From contig JAANDG010000286.1 in assembly GCA_036852015.1 (NCBI GenBank), positions 115,019 to 179,018 on the forward strand: a stretch of 64,000 nucleotides of DNA, in the 5' to 3' direction. The DNA comes from Pelodera strongyloides. Taxonomy: Eukaryota; Nematoda; Chromadorea; Rhabditida; Rhabditidae. Positions within the stretch are counted from its first letter, which is position 1. The number at the start of each line of letters is the position of its first letter. The translations under genes and the position numbers were made by a program. Below are positions 57,401 to 64,000 of the stretch, in pieces. The notes under the pieces were generated by a model that searched no databases, had not been told where the DNA came from, and worked only from the letters and a program-made list of their open reading frames with translations.

Positions 57401-60344
57401 CATTGCTTTCTTTCTCTACATAGTCATGATTAAACGAATGAAGATCATTCCGTGTAAAGAAAAGCGATTGTCACAGTAATATTTCTAAAATTCCTGAAGC
57501 TACAGCCGGGTTTTGAAAACTACATTCCCATGAAAATCAGTATGATTAGAATAAAATATTCGCGCCAATCAATCATTAACGTGCTTCAATCCTGCCTCCC
57601 CCCCCCCCCCTTATAGGTAACCGGAAATAACCACCCCGGCTGGTTGCATGTGTCAAATACATTTTTTTAGTTATACTATTAGTTTTAGACACTCGTGTGC
57701 ACAAACAAGCTGGAGTTTCTTAAAACTACGGTTTGGTTTTACAGGTTTTTACATATGTTCTTTGACCACTTTCATAAAAGAACCTTGGTGTTTTTTTAAT
57801 TGAATTTTGAAATTTTTTGAGCGTTGTTGTCTTTTATTCTAATCATACTGATTTTCCTTTGAATGTAGTTTTCGAAAATCAGCAATAATTTTCACCGAAG
57901 AAATATACCCTGAAACATTGTAAGATTGTGTTTCAGCGGCGCGCACTGTTAGCCCCGCCCCCTAGGGGTGAACAGAGACACAAGCTTCAGACATTTCTTC
58001 CGCATGTTTTTCAAATTTTACTAATTTGGCCATAAATTTGGTTAAAGTTCATATTTTTATCTGAAATTTTCGTACATAATATAAAATATGCTCTTTTAAC
58101 TAACTAGATCGAAAGAATTCCATTTTTTGGTCTAGGAACCAATTCAGGGTGGAAACTGGAAAAAAGGGCTCTCTGATGTAACCCAAACTATGTTAGCGCT
58201 ATCGCGCTAACAAAGGATATGTGAACAATAATATCGACGGATCGGAGCATGTCTCTATAAACATTTCGAAACATTTAGGATAATCAATGAACACACTAGA
58301 GATACCTCAGCCATGCTCTCAGTAAAAGACGTGGCTATCGTAGGGTGCTGTCAACAAATACCTATCTTCTCTTTCTCTTTAACATTCTGATTCCCAGTAC
58401 CCCTCTCTGAGACTTATTTAGAGTTCTTGTTTTAGATAAAAAGTATTATAAGCTCACAACTCACTATTATTATGCTCATCTGGGTCAGCTATCTCGTCTC
58501 CTTTCTTGTATCCTCCAAATATTAACAACGTCGATCCGATGAGAACTCCAGAAGACCCACTTCTCTTTTCTGGCACTTCGCCAAGGCGGCAATTGGCAGC
58601 AAACCTTAAAGCGAATGTCAAGCCTGATTCACAGATATTCTATAACACGCTGTCACAAAATACCGTAGTTTAAAAAATTTCTCTCGCGCCCTCCTCTTTT
58701 TCTTTGCTGACTTACAAAATTTCTCTTGCGCCCTCCTCTTTTTCTTTGCTGACTAACAGCCCCGTAAATTCAAACGTCCCGTGGACAGAGAATAGGCTGA
58801 TTTTGTCCAAATGACCGGAATCCCATATTGAAGGAGTTTTTTGGAGGGGTTTGAAATTGTTTTTCTTCTTATATGAAAGTTTTTGTTTCTTTTTATTTTC
58901 ACTTTCCTCACCTTCAAAACATACGCTTTTTTTTAGCCCAACATGAAAAACCGGCTTGACATTCCCTTTAAAGGGACGCGGTCATTCGGAGTAAGTTGTA
59001 GTAAAGTAGATTTAGGGGAACCTTTTTTTTACCCCTTTGTATACGTTTTGTTTTTATTATCTGAATAAACTTTAGAACATAGTCAAAAAATTTGGTCCCT
59101 AGTGTGTACCTTCGCGTTGTAAAGCGCGTGGTCTTAGGGTTCCCTTTGGTTGACGTTCTTTATTTGTATTGATTGTTAACCAATAAACCGTTATTATTAT
59201 TATGTATATAAAACGGACAAAAAGGTGACCGCGTCCGTCAGAATTATCAGGGCCGTTTTGTAAATGTATGGTAAGCAACTGCATTTTCATGCATCACATG
59301 TAAACGAGTATTATTAGAATAACAAATCGAGCTCAATTTTCGTTTAGCAAAAATACATAGGAATGTAGCGTTGCAAAACCACTAAATTCCCCGAGCGGGA
59401 ACTGCTGTCTGCTTCCATATGACTCTGACGTTAGAATGCTATGTTTGTCGCCTAGGGCAGGGACTATTTCCCCTAGAGAATATGGCTTGATGACTTCAAA
59501 TAAAAAAGGAAATCCATATAAAGAAATTAGGAGGATATAAAACAAAGTGCCCATACTAAGTATGGGACCCCGTTTCGACATTCGACCCCAGCAGCATACG
59601 AGGGATTTTACCACTTTGACTTTGAGGTCTCCTCTAAATGTTATTCTCTAGCCCTAACCACGTATGACCCTCTCTCTGAAGGGAAAGTGACCCTCTCTCT
59701 GAAATAGCCATGCTTAGGCTTAGGCTTAGGCTTAGGCTTAGGCTTAGGGCTTAGGGGTCAAATTGGCAAACAAAATAAAATAAGAAAAACTCACCAGAAC
59801 TGAAAATCGTTCCTAAGGTGTGGAAGAAAAACGAATATCTTATTTGTTTCCACATATGCCTCCGTGTATTCTTTTGTACCACCCCAGCACAGAATTACAC
59901 CATTTCTGCAAAGTAACCGTAATTTGAATGTACCATACAGACCGGATTTAAAGCAAATGGCATGAGGATTGTGGGATATTTTACTCCCATTCTATCTGTC
60001 ATACGCAATTCGGTACCCTCACGGCATAATAATACTGGATCGGCACAAAAAGTCAGACAATTACAATGCCTGGAAAGCAGCGGCATTCTCTCACAAGCAT
60101 GGGTGCCGCACAAGTTTTACAGAATGGTATGTAGTCTCATGTATCTAACAGCCATTGTCAAAATCTATAGTGCCACTGTGGCCAGCAAGGATTCCAAATT
60201 CAAAGTACGGTATGCCTATACCTTACCGTTCCACCATGACGTGTCTATAAAACGACATGTTGAACCATTGCTCAACCCTTCCCGGTGCGTACAGCTCACC
60301 ATCGATGAACTCGCTATCAACGTCCATCTCGTCGACTTGGAACG
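51482..60344 (-). CDS. KLHDC2-like Kelch protein, inverted paralogue B with altered degron pocket
   Basis: Diverged copy of the neighbouring Kelch gene on the opposite strand. Exons equivalent to A2-A13: 60227-60344, 59795-59905, 58465-58604, 55081-55222, 54523-54598, 54026-54105, 53606-53740, 53239-53325, 52909-53037, 52595-52739, 52255-52322, 51544-51614. Every exon is open, phases match copy A, and indels are in-frame: -3 in exons 2 and 3, +6 in exon 4, +9 in exon 10, and -27 in the acidic loop of exon 11. This argues for a working gene. Human K147 becomes N (55107-55109) and R236 becomes E (53638-53640); Y163, W191, R241, S269, W270 and W321 are kept. No counterpart of exon 1 is visible; an ATG at 60327 inside exon 2 may start it. 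Exon 14 is not downstream, so translation may run through the exon 13 donor to a stop at 51482. Confidence 0.88.
53899..53975 (+). repeat. tRNA-like sequence (tRNA pseudogene or SINE head) in Kelch copy B intron 7
   Basis: GTAGCCTAACCGGGAGGGC resembles a D arm. A perfect GCTTGC/GCAAGC stem carries the loop TAGCCAT. GGGTTCGAGTCC resembles a T arm. U33 is replaced and the T stem does not pair, so a working tRNA is unlikely. Confidence 0.4.
54670..54830 (+). repeat. tRNA-derived SINE, copy 2 (Kelch copy B intron 5)
   Basis: B box GGTTCGATTCC, then AAAGGTGTAAAAGTTGGTAG, GGTAAAACTGGCGGAG and CTTCCCGAGAAA, colinear with the inverted copy at 28.3 kb. Confidence 0.7.
54896..55073. mobile_element. 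Family A TTAA element in Kelch copy B intron 5
   Basis: Ends GAACGAAATACCGGCCGG and CCGGCCGGTATTTCGCTTTA. It starts about 6 nt inside the intron after the exon 5 donor (GTGAGA then TTTAAAGCG on the minus strand). Copy A lacks it. Confidence 0.9.
55249..55377. mobile_element. D-like inverted-repeat element in Kelch copy B intron 4
   Basis: Arms GGGCGCATTCGAGTTGGGCA and TTTTGCCCAACTCGTATACG. It shares TTCGAGTTGGG with element D and lies 26 nt before exon 5 of copy B. Confidence 0.7.
55421..55899. mobile_element. Large palindrome, about 190 bp arms, Kelch copy B intron 4
   Basis: Left arm from ATTTTATCGTGGAAAAGAG through GTTGACTATATCGCAGAGG and AACTAGGCC is repeated almost exactly inverted up to CCACGATAAAAT, around a loop of roughly 90 bp. 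The high arm identity suggests a recent insertion. No coding capacity. Confidence 0.85.
55933..56334. mobile_element. Family E TTAA element, second copy
   Basis: Same ends (TTAAAGGGTCAGGCCCATTT and GGGCCTGACCCTTTAA) and the same blocks CATACCCAACAATCTAATAG and TTTACCATAGCCATTC. In intron 4 of Kelch copy B. Confidence 0.88.
56745..57219. mobile_element. Family F TTAA element
   Basis: Inverted repeat with arms about 160 bp: TTAAAGGGAGAGGCCCATGA, AGTTTTCCTCACTTTG, AGAACTCGCAGAGTTATTC, GTACCGTAGTCAG on the left, and the same blocks inverted on the right up to TTAGTTTAAAG. In intron 4 of Kelch copy B. Confidence 0.8.
57216..57400. mobile_element. Family F element, half copy
   Basis: Shares the TTAA of the preceding element and repeats its left arm (AAAAGTTTTCCTCAATTTGC, CTAGAACTGGCATAGTTATT) without a clear right arm. 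Confidence 0.65.
58606..58971. mobile_element. Family C TTAA element abutting Kelch copy B exon 4
   Basis: 366 bp; ends TTAAAGCGAATGTCAAGCC and GGCTTGACATTCCCTTTAA. Inside is a 41 bp direct repeat (GCGCCCTCCTCTTTTTCTTT twice, about 58674-58757). Its left terminus makes the acceptor of exon 4. Confidence 0.85.
59711..59755. repeat. (TTAGGC)n interstitial telomere-type repeat
   Basis: About seven units of CTTAGG. Other tracts: 6412-6430, 19791-19830 and 32055-32081 (both as CCTAAG), 36188-36206, 63062-63091. Confidence 0.9.
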
Positions 60345-60947
60345 CTAAATTTTATTTATTTATTTATTTATTAGACAACACACGGCCCGTCACCAAAAGC
60401 CCCGCCCACCTCTCATGAGATGTTTCATGGGTTCATGCGAACTGAGAGTTTTTTGACGAGTTATCGATGACAATGCTCTAACCAGGGGTGTGCATCACAT
60501 GATATAATAAAGGTTTATTGATAAAAACGACAAGTACAAAATAAAAAGGTAAGCGAGAAAATAACAACCAGGTCCCACAGAGTAAAGGGTTCAAGTCCTT
60601 TACTACTTACGGGGAACATAAATTAAATTAAAAATAACTACGAATACAAATACATCGAAAAATACCATTATTATACATGATATTATAAAGTAACCGAAAT
60701 AATTCAATAGCACAGAAGTCACAATAGTAGCGTAACACAATCAATCACAATCAACAACATCAAATATCAATAGAAGGGTCACGAGCGAGGTCGCCCTCCA
60801 CCTAGCTCGGGTACAAAATATCAACTTGAATTCATAAGTGCAAGCTCCCCCTTCAAAAGAACTGGCACTTGTACGTTTCATGATTGTTCTGTCCGAGAGT
60901 TCAATGGCAAAATGACTACTCGGAATTTGGAATTTGAAATTGAATTC

Positions 60948-61304
60948 TCAATTGAGTGACCGCAAAAAACTTTGGTCAGCACCGAGGTGCTTTAAGTCAA
61001 TGTGTTCCAACGCTGACTTGAGAACTTGCACAGAAGCAAAGTCCTCAACGTTAGCAAGGATACGGTTCCAAAGAGGAACAATTCTTTCAAAGAACCAATT
61101 GCTAGAAGAATATTTACGTCTTGAGGGGAGCAGTCGAAGAGGTCTCCGACTGCTTCGCCTTGTAGACGCTGATATGATGAAGAGAAAATGAGTATATAAC
61201 TTGTCGTGTTGTCGTTGATTAGCAATGGAATAACGCATAGGTACTGGCGCCAGGCATTTCACAGTTTTGTAAATATTATTCAAGGGAAGGATTTCTAATT
61301 TCAA
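60948..61304 (-). pseudogene. LINE (non-LTR retrotransposon) 3' fragment, reverse transcriptase C-terminus
   Basis: An open stretch of 118 codons carries the pattern typical of the far C-terminus of LINE polyproteins: HDKLYTHFLF, RLLPSRRKYSSSNWFFERIV, PLWNRILANVEDFASVQ, then a helix before the stop. Downstream on the same strand a (TAAA)n tail at about 60349-60373 looks like a LINE 3' end. The element is 5'-truncated, since no reverse-transcriptase core is seen. It lies just upstream of exon 2 of Kelch copy B. The assignment rests on motif shape only; clade (CR1, Jockey or L2-like) is not decided. Confidence 0.5.
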
Positions 61305-61494
61305 GACAATCCGGTTTTCCCCATTACCAAACGCGCCAATGCCCTTTTTCTAAATAACGCTACATCCGTTCAGTCCACTCGTACTACAGTCCACGTGTTA
61401 CATGTTACTTGTCGTTTTAGTGCGTATGCGTAGTGGTTCGTAAGGAATACAATAATATAATAACCGAAACGTCAGATCCTATATCTACCATCAA

Positions 61495-61497
<3 letters not shown>

Positions 61498-61542
<45 letters not shown>

Positions 61543-61555
61543 AAAAAAAATAAAC
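61498..61555. repeat. Poly(A) run, over 40 bp
   Basis: A homopolymer followed by TAAAAAAAAATAAA. It may be the tail of an unrecognised retroposed sequence, but no body can be assigned on either side. Confidence 0.8.
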
Positions 61556-62455
61556 TTATTTTAAATTTGGTAATAATCAAACAAATAAAGTACCAAATAA
61601 AATAACTATACGAATCGAATAAATAGAAAAACGGCGAGAATCTAGTTTACGGCAGGCAAAATAAATGCTACTACAAAATACTAGCTAGGAATTCAGTAAA
61701 GGACTAGAATAAAACAATTTTTACAAAATAGGTTGAATTAGAATTAGGGCTAGGGAACCTCGTTCCTCGTTTCGACCCCTAAGTCATAGACGAGGATTTT
61801 TGCCACCAGGGGTGGGGTCATCGCCTGTATGATAGTATGATGCCCCGGAGGCCCCGTTTAATGGTAATCTACTATTATACGAGAAGAACTAAAAAAAAAT
61901 GATAGGAAAATAAGTGGACCGAATGTCTATAAGTGACAATATAAATGTGAATAGTTTGTGGAGTGACTGCGACGCGTTTGAATGCGACTGCTATGCTCGT
62001 GGCAACTAAGTGACCTAATCCGTCGGTTTGGGTTTGAGTTAGATTTATAGGAGATAATGGGGTAGCGATTGGTGATTGATTGACTTATTTATGGAATTGA
62101 TAATAATGCCAAAGGGATATCCGTTGCCGACAAGTTTGTGAATAAATTGCTGAATTTTACCTTGAACTGTGAAAGATCGGAAGTGTGTATCTGTGAATTC
62201 TGAGGACCTCCTTGCAATTAATCTTGATAATAGGACTAATATGAGTATCATAGCCGGGAACCTCAGAAGGTTAGACCTCAAAAGATTAGTCATCAGTTTT
62301 ACTATATAAATTGCTTTGTTTCATCTATCATTTGATCTTTTAAGATGAAGACCCAGAAACTATGCATCTTTTTTGAGGACAATTGTATGGGTATGGGTGC
62401 CATCTCTTGTGCCACTTTAAGTTATATAAACTTCCAATGGTCTTCACAGGGAGCT

Positions 62456-62650
62456 TGTATATTTTATTAATATTCATTAACATATTGATTTTCTGCTTTT
62501 TTTCGTTTGGATGATAAATATGTATATTTTATTAATATTCATTTACATATTGATTTTTTGCCTTTTTTTCGTTTGGATGATAAAGATGTATATTTTATTA
62601 ATATTCATTAACATATTGATTTTCTGCTTTTTTTCGTTTGGATGATAAGG
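62456..62650 (+). repeat. Three tandem copies of a 60-64 bp AT-rich unit
   Basis: Each unit reads TGTATATTTTATTAATATTC, ACATATTGATTTT, TTTTTCGTTTGGATGATAA. A single related unit is in intron 13 of Kelch copy A at about 49380. Confidence 0.88.
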
Positions 62651-62940
62651 ATATTTATTTGAAAGTCAGTTGCTTGAATATGTGTTGATTTCTTTGGCAA
62701 TATGTTATCACAGAATGTTTTATGCGATTTTATTATGTTTGAGCACTATACAGGTGTGACGGCTGACTACTGTAGTTTTTAGCGGTAAGCGGGCTATGAT
62801 TTTGTCTTTAAATTACTTGGAAGGTAGTGCCAAAAGCTAAACGTTTCTGCAAAGTCAATAAGCTCAATTGATTTCAATTAGAAGTACAAGTGGTTTTATA
62901 GAATTCACACAAAACGACGATTTTTATGACTATCGGACAA
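62580..62940 (+). repeat. Displaced copy of the Kelch copy A 3' end, last exon lost
   Basis: Matches 49390-50092 in direct orientation: GATATTTATTTGAAAGTCAG, GACTACTGTAGTTTTTAG, AATTGATTTCA and AAACGACGATTTTTATGAC. The part corresponding to coding exon 14 is mostly deleted. The family A element present at 49827 is absent. Confidence 0.75.
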
Positions 62941-64000
62941 TTTAGGAAATGAAAAATGTATATAGTGTTATGCATGAACAGTAATAGTAGCGCTGCTCTA
63001 TTTACGGCTTGGCTCTATATAAAAGTATCCCATTAATTTCGTACTTTTTAAAGGTCGCTCTGCTTAGGCTTAGGCTTAGGCTTAGGCCTAACATAGCTTG
63101 ACATAACCCGGTACTCTTCACTTCGGTTTACCATGTACCATGTGCTAAATTAAGTATGCTATTAAATGAGCTCTTTTAATTATAAGAAATGAGATACTTT
63201 TACAAATTGTGTTTTTTTCTAGTGAATTCACATAAATTTCAATGATGAACTAAACATTATCGTCCTCGACTGTCTTTACTATGATTATTCTTAGCGTCTT
63301 CTTCTATTGCTTGGTGGTGATTACTCAAGGATTTGTCCGGTATGTTTATAATAATAATAATTTATTTCCAGGTTGCATGATGCTTTCATTTGTAATATGT
63401 GAGTCGGTATTTGTTTAGTAAAAGTTGAGTCCATGTATGGGACAACATTTTAAATAGAAAATTTCGTGCTCCAAAACGGCGCATGTTTCAAACAGGATAC
63501 TTACGTGCTTAATAGCGGCATGTATTTAGCTTACAAACTCACCTTGGCCGTGCGCGGCGCTGCAACAAAAAAAGCACTTTATACACAATTAACATAAAAA
63601 AAACTTCTAAAAAAACGTGTTCCAGGCGATCTCACAATTCGATATGTTTCGGGGATTTGCATTTGGACTTGCCAATTAGATATTTTCACGTTCAATTAGT
63701 GGAAAATGGGAGGAATCTGACGGAATCTGCTGGAACTCTAGAAGTGGAGTATAATAACACGCCTGATAGATGCAGGTAGTTATTCGCTAATCGCCTACTT
63801 GATTAATTGCCCAATTCGTGGTGGAGCGAAGGTAGGCGGGATATCGTCTTGTCGTGTCAGAATCAGTGTCAGACATCATTCGTGATTGAGTAAAAAAGTG
63901 ACATCACTTGACACACAAAGGCATATGACACGTGTTCAGCTTCTGCTCAAGACAATTCAGAGAACCGTTTCTTTATACCAAACCCCTTAAAATCTCACGT

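Larger units (their letters stand above)
61560..64000. other. Right-hand spacer
   Basis: AT-rich. It holds the displaced Kelch 3' end copy, a TTAGGC tract and a possible 17 nt exon on the minus strand at 63543-63559 (acceptor TTGTTGCAG, donor AAGGTGAGT). No full gene was identified. Confidence 0.4.

Noticed and set aside
58606..58971. 5' truncation of Kelch copy B at the family C element
   Set aside because: Exons 3 and 2 were found beyond it at 59795-59905 and 60227-60344, so the element is an intron insertion.
51482..60344. Kelch copy B as a dead pseudogene
   Set aside because: Twelve exons are open with intact splice sites and in-frame indels, which is unlikely for a decaying copy of this divergence. 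Loss of exons 1 and 14 is noted but does not break the frame.

Overview
This is a 64 kb piece of an invertebrate animal nuclear genome. It holds eight spliced genes with short, GT-AG bounded exons, embedded in introns and spacers full of short inverted-repeat transposable elements and (GA)n/(CT)n tracts. Three clues point to a nematode or a close relative. Splice acceptors are mostly of the TTTTCAG type. Several genes have an acceptor AG only 0-20 nt before the ATG, as expected if mRNAs receive a trans-spliced leader. (TTAGGC)n, the nematode telomere unit, is scattered at six internal sites. The species cannot be named from the sequence alone.

Layout. 1-5353 (minus): N-terminal two thirds of a chondroitin synthase (CHSY family), 14 exons, running off the left edge. 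5.4-12.5 kb: no gene seen; GA tracts and inverted-repeat elements. 12552-16247 (plus): a MEKK2/3-type MAP3K with an N-terminal PB1 domain. 18018-20740 (plus): a coiled-coil protein, probably dysbindin (BLOC-1). 20.7-28.0 kb: repeats only. 28033-35039 (plus): a compact RUNX transcription factor with a split Runt domain and a WRPY motif. 36615-37516 (minus): an unknown single-pass membrane protein, head-to-head with 38048-40765 (plus), a p24 cargo receptor of the TMED3/7 type. 42565-49564 (plus): a KLHDC2-like Kelch protein. 51482-60344 (minus): an inverted paralogue of it with exons 2-13 open. 60.3-64 kb: a LINE fragment, a poly(A) run, and a displaced copy of the Kelch gene 3' end.

The most interesting locus is 42-63 kb. 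The two KLHDC2-like genes are probable substrate receptors of a CUL2 ubiquitin ligase that reads C-terminal glycine degrons. Copy A keeps all the carboxylate-pocket residues I can align to human KLHDC2. Copy B is open in every exon found, yet has a Lys to Asn change and an Arg to Glu charge reversal in that pocket, which suggests altered specificity. Duplicated TMED 3' flank lies between them in both orientations, so the locus has been through duplication plus inversion.

The second theme is a large group of palindromic non-autonomous elements. They have different interiors but share ends reading TTAAAGCG or TTAAAGGG, apparently with TTAA as target. More than 25 full or half copies are visible. 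They often share a TTAA with a neighbour, and in the Kelch paralogue one element end forms the splice acceptor of an exon. No transposase gene is in the window. The genes have no obvious common pathway; the two Kelch genes are the only related pair.
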